A stretch of 64,000 nucleotides of DNA. Origin: Tetracladium setigerum. Taxonomy: Eukaryota > Ascomycota > Leotiomycetes > Helotiales. Shown piece by piece: positions 20,251 through 32,700 of this stretch. Numbering within the stretch: the stretch's first letter is position 1; each line of letters begins with the position of its first letter. The notes beneath the pieces were generated by a model. That model saw only the letters and a program-made list of their open reading frames with translations, made no database searches and had not been told where the DNA came from. The stretch covers positions 1-64,000 of the forward strand of contig PZJY01000009.1 in the NCBI GenBank assembly GCA_031472005.1, in the 5' to 3' direction. The position numbers and the translations under genes are program-made.

Positions 20251-20698
20251 TATTACGAACGTGACTTGTATGCACGTGAGGAGCCTGAGGCTCGGGAGCA
20301 TCATAATAATTAGTATAGCTAAGTGGCTTATTATTACTACTCCACAGAGAACTCTAGTAACTTAGTTTAGTTATAGGAAAAGGATTAGTAGTAATAGCTT
20401 AAGTAATCACGTGATAGAGTCCGCCAAGTAAGGAGTCTAGTTAATAGAGTCGGACTCTAACATTTAGGACTCTATAATTCGGGACTCTAAGTGTGACGAA
20501 GGGATCTATATAAGAAGGAATAGTATTTCATTAAATAAGAGCTTCGTGCTCAACTTAGTATTTAAATCAGGATTATACATTATTAACATCAGCTTGTTCT
20601 TACTTGTGATCACCCCAGTGATTGACTTCCTTGCTTTGACTAGCAAATAAACCCTCGACTTCGACATCACTTCAGTTAGTGGAATCGGAATCGTGACA
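20251..20698 (+). repeat. 3' LTR of element D
   Basis: A 448-bp LTR bounded by TATTACGA and TCGTGACA, consistent with an inverted terminal TGTCACGA..TCGTGACA after RIP. Like C it has CACGTG (20,408-20,413), an array of short palindromes (here GAGTCC/GGACTC-type, 20,415-20,488), a TATATAAG box (20,507-20,514) and the GTGCTCAA leader element (about 20,538). The rest of the sequence differs from the C family. Confidence 0.8.
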
Positions 20699-22296
20699 TT
20701 AAGGCATTTAGGCATTCTAAGATTTTCTCAATTCTAACCTTAGTGATCAAAGTAAACATCCTATAATAGTCAGATAGTTATGAGATCTCATTTATTATAT
20801 CTCTCACATCTTCTCTACATCTCCCTCCATATACCCCGATCATTAAATGCGCCTATGCTAGATACAGAATTCTTTATTATTAATCCTGCAGCTCCATTAT
20901 ATTTCCAGCAAACATACGGCGACACTTAGCGGGCTTACACTCTAGCCTCCCGGTCAAAGCACGGCGACAGATCGTTAGTATCTTTAAAGCTAATAGTCAT
21001 AATCTAGTCTTTAAAGATGCCCATACGGCTTTACCTCTGCCCCGAGATAGTGCCCTTCCGTTACCCTTCTTGCCTATATAAAGTGGCTTCGCTTATGGTT
21101 ACGTTAATAACTATCACTTTATAACTCGGAGTCGTGGGGCACTCTGGAGCTACTTGAATCAGGAACACGGGATATACCGAGCAGAGTGTCAAGCCTCAAT
21201 TCGTGACGTTAGTCTCCAGACCTAGTACTCAACTACACGCTCCGATTACTAGGTTATACAACGCCAGGAGGGGACAAGGAGGAAGCATAGGGAGAAGCAC
21301 TTACGCGATAAGGGCACAACAAGGAGAAGAAACAATCAAGGAACGTTAAGATAAGACAAGCTAATCAGCTCTCTACACTATAGTCCTTTTTGCAAACATA
21401 TTATCTTATACACTACTCTAGGATACTTAGCTTTCTCGTGCTGAAACTAATTATACGGCTATCGTGGAATATAAGGCATTGCGTTAACGTTATTGTCCGA
21501 GTTGAAAATTTATAATTATATACATCCGGACCTCACACTAGATATTTGTTCTACAATTAAGCAGCTTAGTAATTACCTTTTCCGATACGCCCTAGTCGAG
21601 CTTCTTATTATATCCGACACTTATATTAAGAAGCTCTCGTGGATTGTTATCGGCATAAGTTATATGTATAAAAACCTTATTAAATAAATTATATTCAAAT
21701 TTGCTCCTATTAAAAGGCATTCTGCATAACCTTTAGTGACCCCAAGTCTAAATAATATAGTCAGAGAGCTGGAGCGACCGACGGCGGCGGTGGTGCCCGA
21801 GGCTTGTTTGGTTTAATTATAAAAAGTCAAAAGAGCGGGCTAAGGGGAGTTAAATCTTAAAAGTCCCTACTTGTCTTCCTAAACATGGCTCGCTAAGGAA
21901 TATAGTATGTGAGGATTAGACAAAAGATTTAAGGTGTTTATTTTACTATAACGGTCTGGAAATGACGGAAAAAAGAGCGATAGTTGCGGCGTTGATATAT
22001 AAGATTATTAGAGTTTTAGTATTAATAACTTTAGATAAACGTAAAAGCATTTGCGCCGTCACAGTCACGTAATCTATTGCTTTGTTGTGGATGATGGGGA
22101 TGTTAGCGCTTTGTTGAGTTTTGAGGGGAGAAAAGAAGCTGAAGGGATATGGTAATGGTAGATAAATGAGGGGGTTTAATGCTTTACTAGTTGTTGTGAG
22201 TCGAGAATGAATACATGAATGAATAATTCCTGATGATTCCATCGCCACCTGCTGTGACCTGATTTAAGGTAAATCCGAAGGTGCCATAAAGGTTCA
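20699..22296. other. Spacer between retrotransposon nest and first gene
   Basis: AT-rich, with partly RIP-like composition and no supportable gene. A TATATAAAG motif lies near 21,074 and a 64-codon ORF at 21,493-21,687 has no recognisable features. Parts may be old repeat remnants, but I could not assign them. The last 300 bp are probably the 3' flank of the RING gene. Confidence 0.5.
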
Positions 22297-25200
22297 TCAA
22301 TCAACTTCTAAATCCACAACGCTTCGAAACGCCGGATAACACTTCATATTAAGCATAACAACAGGAACGTTGAAATCTACAGCCTCCGCTCCACGAGGCC
22401 CCATCGGTGCAGCCAGGCCCAGTCTCCTCTCAATCGGCTTTGAACACACACTACACATCTTCGATGACCGTTTGGAATACATCACACAATGCTGGCAAAA
22501 TCCATGGCCGCAGGGACGGAGTCTGGGAGTGTTATTAGAAATTATTGCGATAGCTTGACAAGCGGAGACCCAGTCACTTACACGCAGTCTATATACCTTT
22601 CTCTGCAACGGGAACAGATCCTTGGCCTCAAGGGGTCAAAATCATAGCCAATGCTGGTATTCTGAGAAGCGTCGATTTCAGAAATCGTCTCGACCTTTGA
22701 AAAAGCGCCAGAAACTGTGGAGGGTGCTTCTTTGTAGATGTTGTAAAATGGTAGGCCTGCTGAAACATATGTCCTATAGTTGACTGGAGTTTTGGGAGTC
22801 AATAGTCCAGTAATGAGTTCAAAGACGGAGGAATTCACGAGTTGGATGTTGATCAATTTCGCAGCTGCGACGTCCCAGATGCGCGGATTGTTTGTGTCTG
22901 CTACTATTGTCTGCTTTATGGTTCCGCCGGCGCCGATGGTGAGGGCTAGAGATGATTCATCTTTGATTAGCAGTTGGACTGTGTATCTGTGAGCGAAAGC
23001 GACGTCTTGGACTGTTTCGTCTGCTAAGATGTTAGCCCTGGTCTGGCGTTTCATAGGAAAGAGATATATGACCATCATTTATGGTGATCCCATCTGCAAT
23101 GACCACCAGTCTCGAAACAGGGATCCCAAGTTTTTCACTCATGGCCCATTTCAGTTCCTCGATTGTTCCCTTCAGCTTCATTTGGTGCTCTACTCCATCT
23201 GGGGTGTAGACTAGGAGTGCTCCAGCACCTCTGAGCCTCAAAACCATGTGAATCGTGCTTTCCTATGACAGTGAGCTAAGTTAGAAATGTCAGAATTGGC
23301 AAGAATAGCGCTCAAACCTTTTGTATATTGTAGTTCTCCAAAGTTCTCCCTGGAAATAGTTAGATACTATTCAACTCGAAATTGACATTATCTTACCATC
23401 TTCAAGCTGCTGACCTATGAATATGAGTCTCTGTTGTAACGGAGGAATCCCTTCAAGGTCCTGTATTTTAGTTTTGACTTCGTCTATTGTACTGTCGGAA
23501 GTAACCTCCAAAGTCAAAGTCTTCCCGGTGATAGTCTTGACAAACACTTGAAAGGTACCATCTCCAGTCTTTGCTTTGGGATTAGCAAAGTAGAACAGCT
23601 TTCTTCCCACATTCGCATACTGGTCGGGAGCATTAGCTTTTCGGACTGCGAGATCGAGGTCTGTATGCGACTTTATAGCGTTGGAAACTATTGACATGTC
23701 GCCGTTGGGATCGACATCTAAATCTAAGATCATTCTTTCAAACGGTTTAGATATTGAAGTCCCCACCCATAAATGCGTTGGAGTGGCAACGAAGCGATAG
23801 ATGGTAGCTGGAGTTCTGGGGCCTGTGTGAATCGTCAGCGAATCCCCAAAGGGATAGAATGATAAGTTCCTACCCAAACTAGATCCAAGGATCTCAGCTT
23901 GATCAGTTGCGAGTACTGGTAGACGCGGAATGGGTCTCGAGCATCGTAATCTGGGAGACAATTTGCAAAATCAAAGCAATCTACCCATGATTCCACAGGA
24001 AGAAGTATTTCTGGCTGATTCTTCACTGCGCCCTTCAAATTCAAGCAGAATGCACTGCTTCGTGTCTTGAAGTGTGTGGATACTAACTTTAACAGCTCTT
24101 CGAAGTCATCGTTTTGTATCTAATTGAATGAGTTTTAGTATCTTTCAACTTAGGATAAAGATTGGAGAACTTACTTCAACCTCTAAGTCTTCCATTCTTG
24201 GAGTTTCGTTGCAAGTAATGTTAAGGCGCGCAAGAAACCCGGACATGGGAACCTCAAGTGCAATTCGACCGTTAACCTTACTTCTATCAGGAGCATCATT
24301 CCATAAATCACCAAGAACCTTTGGTCGATCAGGTTCAATATTCTCCAAGTCTTTTACGTGAATACTCGTTCCGACTGCAATCCCCAACTCTTTTGGTGTC
24401 CGTAAGACATCAAGCTTATCACGGGAGCTCAGAATCTGTCCCGGGAGGGATATGAGACCTCCATCTTGGAAGTAACTGTTTGGAGTTGCGGAGAATGACA
24501 TGCGATCGACATCGTATTCTGGAATAATCGCGAGTTGTAATCCTCCAGTTCTGTCGTACCCAGTGACTTGCAACTCGACAGAAGCACCAAGCAAAGCCTC
24601 TGCCTGCTTGCTTGAGGATCCTCTCTGTCTAGCGGTTTCTCTCTCTTTTTGTTTCGCTCTTCTCTCTTCTTGCTGAGCAGGAGAGAGCATTGGAGTTGCT
24701 ACAAACTGTTTTACTACCCTTGGTGCTGTTGCAATACCATCTAACCAATGTTGCTTTGGAACAACTAGATAATCTTGCTTTATTTTGCCCACAGAATTCA
24801 TCGCTTTAAGCATGGATGTCATGTCTCCAGCCAAGGGTTCTCCACTGATGGCATTGACACCACCAACAAATGGGCGGATCACATAACGAGTCTTCTCTTT
24901 ACACGAGAAATAGATCCACATTGCCTCTCGTTCTGTAGATTTATCAGTTGAAAGACCGAATCAAAACCAGGTCTCGAACTCACGATAAATGGGAAAGAAA
25001 ACTCCACCCTTGCTGATCATTTCCTCAGGCAGCCGATCTTTGAAGGAGTCTATATTGAACAACGGAAATCGTCCTAGTCCAGGTGGGAGTCTATGAACTT
25101 TCCTATCATCCGGAACACGAACAGTCCGCATGAAGCCTATTTCAAAAGACCTATTTTTACCTGCGTTGACCTTGACAGTATCTGGAAACGAGAATCCAAT

Positions 25201-27336
25201 ACTGGGCTTTGACGCTGAGAGATTTGTTTCAATGATAGATGGCGCGAGACGTGAGAAGAACGATGCAAGTGTTTCGTCGCGGTTGATCCTTAAGCCTTTG
25301 TTCAAGCTCGTGCTTGACTTTCCCTCTGTCACGACAACTTCTTTAGTGAAATAATCTTTCCAAACTGGGCTTATTGGTGCCTGATATAACCCTGTATTGA
25401 ACTTGACATTGTGGGCTCGTTGGAATCCTGCAAAGCCAATTAGTTTCAGTAACCAGTCAGATTGCAAACGAATCACCTTTTGCCTCGAGGTAATCCCCCA
25501 TTTTGAGAAGTAGGGTATCTGAAGGCAGATCTAACTCGAACTCGGAAGTGCTGAACTTTCCGCCCCTATCAAGCAGCCGTTTTTGCAGGCCCTTTATTGT
25601 GAGGGCAACCAATTGAGGCCGCACAGGAGAGTTTGGTTCGGTGAGATGAGATCCCTGTGCCTTAGAACTATTGTAGAGGTCGTCACTGTCTCTTTGATTC
25701 TCTGCGGGGTCTTCGTCACGATCTACTCTGGACTGAGGAAATGAGTACCTGTTTGGTGCATGCGAAATTGGTGTATGAGACATTGGTGTCTGAGAAGATT
25801 CTGCAACGTTTACCGCGTGTGAAAAGTAGGCATTTTCAGCTATTTTGATAATTAAATAAATTTCAAATAGAGTTTGGGAGATGTGGAAGAAGTTTCAGAA
25901 ACTTACAAGCCGCTGACTTCTCCTTTCCTTTTTGGAGCTTTTTATAGTAGCGATACTCCGAACTTTCGTGGCTGTTGTCAAAATCTTGAGATATGGCTTG
26001 CTGTAGATCTTTGGGCTGTTCGGGCGTCAAAGTCTGTGGTTTGATCGGAAAGATCGAAAGCATATCAATAATCGCTTGCTCGACTGGACGATATCTCTGA
26101 CTCGCTGGATTCGAAAATCTACACATTTCTCTATGATTAGCAAGGGTGGGCACAATCCTCTCATTTGGAAGTCCGAGAGTGGCCGAGTCTCTATCGACAA
26201 TCTGTAGGTTTCATGGGTTAATGTAGATCATTGATAGTATGGGTGTACTCACGAGATTTTTTGTCGTCCCAGTTCCTCTGCGCTCGTAGAAAGACACAAT
26301 TTGCAGATGATTTGCTCTCTGCACAAACTGACGCGAAACAACTTGGAGGGTTTTGGATTTGGTCTGCAGGTCTTGTAGAAGATCTCTCCGAACTGCTGAT
26401 GAGAGGGTCAGAGCATTAATCAATCCAGCAAACAATGCTCCTAACGAAGCATGGTCACTTCCTCTGTGAGGTGTTCCTAGAAACACGATTCCAGTGCAAC
26501 ATTTCAAGATGCCGGCGTAATGTCCGTCTGCTTCGTGCGCAATTATCAACGCCTTTCAGATGTCAGAAAAATGCTGCAAAAGCAATTCATTCGCTCACCT
26601 TTTTTACTACAATTCCTCCAAGACTGTGACAGACGAAGATGAGAGGTCGGCCACTTGCCTACTCCAAATTTAGAATGAGTAGAGTGGGGAAAATATCTCC
26701 ATCAACATACGTTTGATCTCCGCATACTCAGCAATCTATCAAGCAAATCTAGTGCAAAATCATCAAGTCCTGCCATGGAACCACTGAACGCCAGTCTTGA
26801 ATCGTACCCAAAAGTCATCACTCGAGCTTTTGGCAGTTTCCTAGGGAGAAAGTCCTGCAACCAGAAAATGCCAGTTGGTGGGTCAGTCCATGTTCTTCGT
26901 GCATCGCCGTTCAGCCCGTGGACCGCCACAATACTTCACGCAATCAGTCAATCTGTAGTCCTCGAGCAGAGATGGAAAGAACTGACTCCACTTCAATTTC
27001 TTCGTTTGAGCCTGGTATGATGGACGGTTCGTACAAAGTAAAGAGGCCAAATTGCTCGTCGAGAGCTGATAAATCCCTCGACTCATCGCTCGTTTGGGAA
27101 GCAGAAGGGGTTAGAATAGCTGATGATGAAGACGACTTCGAACGGCTGATCAAGGCATGAAAAAATCGATCAACCTGGAGAAAAGTACACTTAGAGCTTC
27201 TTTCTGCCAAAATGTACGACGAGATGATACTTACAAGTTTGGGCTTCTTATTATTTGAATCCGATGAGTTTGACTCAAACGTGCGACTGTGATTGAGAGA
27301 TTCGGTAATCCCCTTTAGATCTTTAGAGAGCTTCAT
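22297..27336 (-). CDS. Hydrolase / ubiquitin / RING multidomain protein
   Basis: Proposed exons, in transcription order: 27336-27235, 27174-26987, 26933-26711, 26658-26599, 26552-26253, 26201-25907, 25839-25477, 25427-24984, 24932-24175, 24119-23397, 23349-23318, 23262-23073, 23023-22582, 22522-22297. Introns are 46-67 nt. The tenth exon needs one extra 47-nt intron near 23,915-23,962 with a weak GTCTCC donor, or a 1-nt correction. The product is about 1,430 aa. The N-terminal half is a SERAC1-like alpha/beta-hydrolase: VDIVAVHGLNGDARRTW, the nucleophile motif CHSLGG, FLGTPHRGSDH. Such domains occur at the N-terminus of fungal NLR-type proteins. The middle is a conserved-looking module (FPIYQREAMW, LDGIA..VKQFVATP). 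Then come a full ubiquitin fold, a second ubiquitin-like stretch, an IWDVAAAKLINIQ module and a C3HC4 RING (CSRC..CGHGFCQHC..CSVC). It may be an E3 ligase tied to a lipase-like or sensor domain. Alternatively it is two tandem genes split near 25,780, where an internal ATG begins MSHTPISH. Confidence 0.72.
23224..23553 (-). other. Internal ubiquitin domain with altered key residues
   Basis: Three exons splice into one complete ubiquitin unit of 76 residues. K6, K11, K27, K29 and K63 are kept, as are the I44, H68 and V70 patch residues. K48 is glutamine, K33 is leucine, and the terminal GG is Gly-Ala followed by Gly, leading straight into more protein. It therefore cannot be released or conjugated like normal ubiquitin and cannot carry K48 chains. 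It may be a built-in binding module for the RING or for ubiquitin receptors (inference). Confidence 0.85.
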
Positions 27337-28112
27337 GGTTTCTGAACTGTACTTTTCAAGTACTGATGCGATAGGGGCACGGCTCGGCACCACCTCCCAT
27401 AGCCCACTTGATCACCAGAACGTGTATTTTGGACGGTGTTCCCCTGATATAAGTGTTAACCGCTGGCGAGACTTTAGAATCGAAGAAGAGACGAAAAATT
27501 GATTGTCATCAGGCTGGGGAGCCCAGTTTTAAAGACATTGGTCGCTCCGCCCGCCTGGTGTTGCTTGGCAATGTCGGTGTGGTGCGCCATCCAGCCACTG
27601 GAGATAGGCATGATTTGGGCTGAACGAGAGGGATGCTGTCGTTCAATAGTAACTTTGGGAAGCACTAGTATATTAACTTTTTAAATTTGTTCATCAGCCT
27701 TAATATCTATTTGAAACTGACCTATCAGCTTCCGGCTCATCGAACGGAAACCACCTGATAGAACGAGTAGTCACGTGATACGAAGATCCAGCTGAGATAT
27801 AAACTTTTTATTATTTTATTCTTATATTACCTTTTATTCTCTTATATTATTTAAAAAATAATACTAAATAAATTTGAAGATAATACTAAGGCTTCTTAAG
27901 CATTGGATCGTTGCAACCTAACTATCTCCGCTTCCACTCTATGGGCTAGGGTCCTCTGGTGCCGATTTGGGAATAGTACTTGTTGCTGGCGAGCTTATCC
28001 TCGCTCTCGTTATGGCCTCTAGCGGTCGGACTAGAGTCGGAGTCGGAATCGTCCATTGCGGCGGATCGTCTAGAATTAGGGGTCGAGCTCGACGAATAGC
28101 TGAGACATATTA
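27337..28112. other. Spacer upstream of the RING gene
   Basis: It contains the likely promoter of the minus-strand gene. A 120-bp AT-rich block at 27,785-27,900 and a CACGTG near 27,770 (also found in the LTRs) hint at old repeat material. The stretch 27,930-28,090 is GC-richer; on the minus strand a short Ser/Asp-rich ORF starts there, but I cannot support it as a gene. Confidence 0.45.
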
Positions 28113-28691
28113 GTGCTCGCCTGCGAGAGGAGGGAGAGACGGGAGCTGAATAAGAAGTGCAAGGATATGGGAAAGAAAGCTTTTATGAGGATAGAATTTG
28201 GAATTCAAAACCTATATAATCTGAGGGGCAAGTTAAGTTTACACTTGACCACCATCAACACATTTGTTGCAAGCCTGTTCTTGTCGGCACTTGGGAGAAT
28301 GGAACCAGTGCTGGGTAGGATTGAGGCCTTGTTGGTTGAGTTTGTGAAAGAAGAAAGACGAGGACAAAAATCACCAACAATACTTTCAGCACATAACAAA
28401 GGTGGAGGTCAATCTTGGAAGCAAATGAAGTTGGATTTGATGCTTGAAGGTATTTCGAGAGAAGACTTCGAGCGCAATGAAGAACACATCAAGGAGATAT
28501 TGGGCTGGGTTATTAAGAATAGTCAAGATCTGGAAACTCTTGCCGAAGTTGATGGTTTTGCAAATGCAGCCTGGATTTTCGAATGCTATGCTGTCGTCGC
28601 TGGGATAAACGGTTCTCGTATCAAGCACGGCTCGGTACGAATCCTCGTCCCGTTCCGCTATAACACTTGTGTTGCAAAGCGACTTGATTAG
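28113..28691 (+). pseudogene. Fragment resembling an N-terminal domain of fungal STAND/ankyrin proteins
   Basis: A 193-codon open frame without an ATG at its start (GTG at 28,113; first ATG at 28,170). The segment from FVASLFLSALGRMEPVLGRIEALL through GISREDFERNEEHIKEILGWV is predicted helical, and I recall it as an uncharacterised N-terminal region of fungal multidomain proteins. That recognition is from memory and tentative. It has no downstream NACHT or repeat domain, so it is probably a broken remnant. Its position next to the hydrolase-RING gene may be coincidence. Confidence 0.4.
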
Positions 28692-29760
28692 TAGGTTAAA
28701 CAGCAGAGAAGGGAGGAAGTTGTCGACGGTCACTTCACAAAGCAAGCCATTTTGACGGTTAATACCTAGGTGTCAAGGAGGGCCTCGAACGTCATTCTAT
28801 CAAGCCAGGCTATGCAATCGAAATGGCCGTTATGATAAACCTCAGCGTCCTAGTCCACGTTGATTCAGTGGTATGTTTGTGAATCGGCAGTAAGGCTTAG
28901 GTGTGTACGATCAGGTTGATAGGTTTGTTAAGATGGACATGCAATGTTCCCCTGGTGCTGCACTTCCATTTTAGGAGGGACCGTTGCTGGTCCCCTTTCT
29001 GCCGCGTTCCGAATAAGAGTAATATCCCATCATGGTCCTTGCCGCGTTCGAAGAGGTGTCGTCTTTGAGCTTTTATCTTCTGCATCCATGCGTGCAGCCA
29101 GCGTGATCATTTAGTGTCGCAATAACCAGCGTGCGAATATCGTCATTGGCGATGGCCTTGGACAATAAATGAGCTTTAAGCATTCGACCGACAGAGGAAT
29201 GCCTATAAGAGAACCGTAGAACGTTGGTATCGTTATTGGCTTTATCCGTAAGGTGTTGTTGCCAGAAATTATCCCTTCCGCCAGAGATATTTTACATACT
29301 ATGAATTCTGCTACGAAACGGTGACCAAACAACCTCACCAGTCAACCGCTCAAAATCAGATTGGCCACAACAACACTATAATTTGGGGAAAGCAACTTTA
29401 GATTCGGGCTATTTGGAGTATCATTTATAATCTGTAAAGTTTTTGGAATTTTCTGAGCACTTTGAAAAATTCTTATTTTTTGGGTTTTCGGTCAGGGTAT
29501 AATTGGGCGGTTGAGTGGTTGGGGCGGGACAGAGGTCTACGAACGGGTCATCTACCGTCTACCGTAGAAGCTATGGTTTAATCACGTGAATGTCGTGGTG
29601 ATGTTTGGGGGGTTGGCTGTCTTGGCGTCGGTTATGACATAACCCAGAGATTGTGGCACGTGCACGCGTGAGGGACGTGTAAGAAATCGCGTCGGATATG
29701 TAATAGAAAATCATTTCCCCCTATCCAGAGCCGTCTTTGATACATTGACTCGATATAGAG
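28692..29760. other. Intergenic, no gene seen
   Basis: Moderate GC with short unconvincing ORFs on both strands. CACGTGA occurs at 29,583. I see no protein-like conservation, RNA gene or clear repeat. Confidence 0.5.
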
Positions 29761-32700
29761 CCCGTATCAGATCTTTTTCTTGCACGTCTCAATCTGTATG
29801 TCGACGTAGAGGAGCAGTTATTGATCTGTGGTCCGTGTGGCTATGCTCTTGCGGTTGACCGGTCCCAAGTCACGTCCCACCTCCGCGACAAGCACAGGAC
29901 TGATCAACGATATTGGAGTGGCCTGACGAAACACCTGAATACTCAATATCCTCATGGGTTCCGTAGCCCTGCAGAGGTTCCGTTACGGTCTGATGGCTCT
30001 GATATTCACCCTCCACTTATAGTATACGAAGGCTTTTCTTGCTGTAGCGTCCGGATTATCAATTATCATGAGCTCACGAGGCATATCTTATAGCAGCACC
30101 TGGATGGCCGGCACGCGACAAGCTTAAGGATTAGCCACCTTTTTACTAACGTCTATCTATAGACTTGGACCTATAGTGCCTCCCGGCAATACTAGATTGT
30201 CAAGAAGGATGGGAGCACAACTCGGCCGTCGGCGGATCTAGGAGTGAGTGAATATATCACGTCGGTACATGAACGAGAACGTACAAGAGCAGAGGAGCAG
30301 GCACGTGTGCATAGTGCGAGTACAGCAATCCCTACATTCGCCGGAACACGACCGTGGATGGAGCGGACGCGATGGGAAATCACTTATCAGGGCGTCCGTT
30401 GGGATATCTTACAAGGTCTCACCGAGATGCCTTGGGGCTCTCCGCCGGTCGATCACATCCTTGGGACAGGTTCACCTTCCGCGCATCCAGAACTGGTGAG
30501 CTCTCGGACTGACGAGGCTAAGATTGCTCTCCTAACGGTGGCCGTCGATCGGATGCTGGACCGTTGCGAGCAGACTATGCAGCATACTGGCCGTACACTT
30601 CTCTGCTGGCTCCGGAGTACTAAAGCCTAGACGTGCTACCCCAAGCCATTCACCTTGGTTGCATTAAAGTCAAGTAAGAAGAAATACCGCCAGCTCTTGA
30701 AACGGTTCTTTGTCCTCATCTTCCGTTGCTATCGGATACCCGTTGACACATGTCGCCAGCTGACCGGCATCCGATTCATGAAGGAATAGCTACGCCAGAT
30801 CCAAACGATCTGGGAGTATAGGGTATGGAGTGATCCTGACCTCGCTCAGGATCGATGGTCCAGGTCCCGATATGGAGGTGAAGGTGAAGGCTTGGCGGGA
30901 AATGCAGGAGACGAGGAAGAGGAGGAAGAAGAGGAAGAGGAGGCAATGAGCGAGGAGAACGAGGAAGAGGTAGACGCAGAGGAGGATGGTGAAGATGATG
31001 AGGAAACGGAAGTCTGTGCTTATGGAGAACGGGACGAGGATAGTGATGACGATCGAAGCGGACAGAGGAGCGAAGACAAAGACGAGGGCGGCAAAGACTA
31101 GCTAAATCGTACTAGTTCGGCCGTAGACGAGCTCCTGGAACTCGTCTTTCAGCTAAGTATCACGTTTAGCACTGAGGAGTTCATTAATAGTCAACCGAGT
31201 TCGAGTCTACTAGTTTACTTCAGCGGCATTCTTAGCCTCTCATCTGATGCTCGAAGTTTCCTCCCTGCGAGAAAATACACCCCACATCTCTCTGCCCTTA
31301 TTTACATCCAACGGCTCCTCTTCCTCGAACATGCCTTACCGCTCCGTCCCTATCCTCACCTTAGTATTCCACGACGGTCGCGCTTCCAGCAGCATCAGCA
31401 TTTCGAAGTTATCCGGCAAAGGTACATAATTACAAGCTCCCCAACGCCCTTAGAAGAGTTTTAAAGTCTCCGTGACTTTAGCAGGGTCATCGCCCGTACG
31501 GATCCCCCGTCTTTCCTCCTCCGCTAGAGCGATGACGGCGAGACCGTGTCCTACGGAGACGACTTCACTCTGACTATGGAAAGCTTCCGTGGGCTAGCCG
31601 AGCACTTCCTCACAAAGGCCGAAAGGCTATGCGATAATCTAATATTTAGCGTAAACCCCGTCGTTGATTTATCAAAGGTTAAAGATGACTTAACTAATAC
31701 CCAGTATGGCTTTTCTTTCGTTCAGTATCCGGCTAACAAACTCGCTAACGCGTACCTTGACCTTTCAACTAAGGCCTGCACTACCCGTCGCAATAGGCTC
31801 TTTCGTGAGAATCAATAGGACTGGAAGGCTATTTTCCTCTACCGCAAGAAGGCAGAGTCACTCCAGGAGATACTCGCTAGCGTAATGCAAACTGTCGGGG
31901 GGCAAGTTGCGCGAGTGTCAGAGCTCTCTAGCCTAGAATATAAAAATAGCTCATCCACAGAGCGCGGGTTTTACGTCTACAATAAGTTCATGATTTTGGT
32001 TACCCGGCATCACAAGGCTAAGCGGTCCACGAATCGTGAGTTCAACGTGGTTCGATTTCTATGTGGGCGAGGTGGACAGGTTATTTTTAAGTATCTCGTC
32101 TACATTCAACGGTTCCTAGAGATGTTAAGACGGGAACAATTCAGCCACCTCGGCCTAGCCGAACCCATATCGCAGAGATATTTCCTTTTTCGGTCGGAAG
32201 AAGCCCCTAATAAGCCCTGGGACTCCTCTCGTTACACGTCGATTCTAAAGAAGGCCACAACTAAAGTCTAGAAAGTCCCAGCTAATACCCAGCTATACCG
32301 CCAGCTAACCATCGGTATTACCGAGAAGCACGTTCAAGAAGTACACAAACCATTCAACCGATTCGACGATAAAACCGCTAAAGCTAACATTAATGTGGTA
32401 TTTGCCTGGCAAAGCGGACATCGGCCGATACAACGTGCAACAACTTACGGGCTTGATAGAGCTTTCCCTACACAGCTACAACCGGCGCTGCTACGGGTTT
32501 ATGAGTGGGCATCAACTCGATGGCACGAGTTCCTTCATCAGCCTAGCAAGGTGATGCCTCCTCGAGAGGCTGCAGTGATCTATACGGATGCTAGGGGCCC
32601 ATTGCCACCCTCTCGCCAGTCAGATACAACAATCGATTCTCAAAATGCGAAGCAAAGATCTCCGCCTTGGCTTCAAGACGAAGCATCGAGCACGCGTCAT

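Noticed and set aside
30892..31101. Glu-rich ORF as a separate acidic protein
   Set aside because: It is in phase with the surrounding long RecQ-linked pseudogene frame and is its acidic tract.
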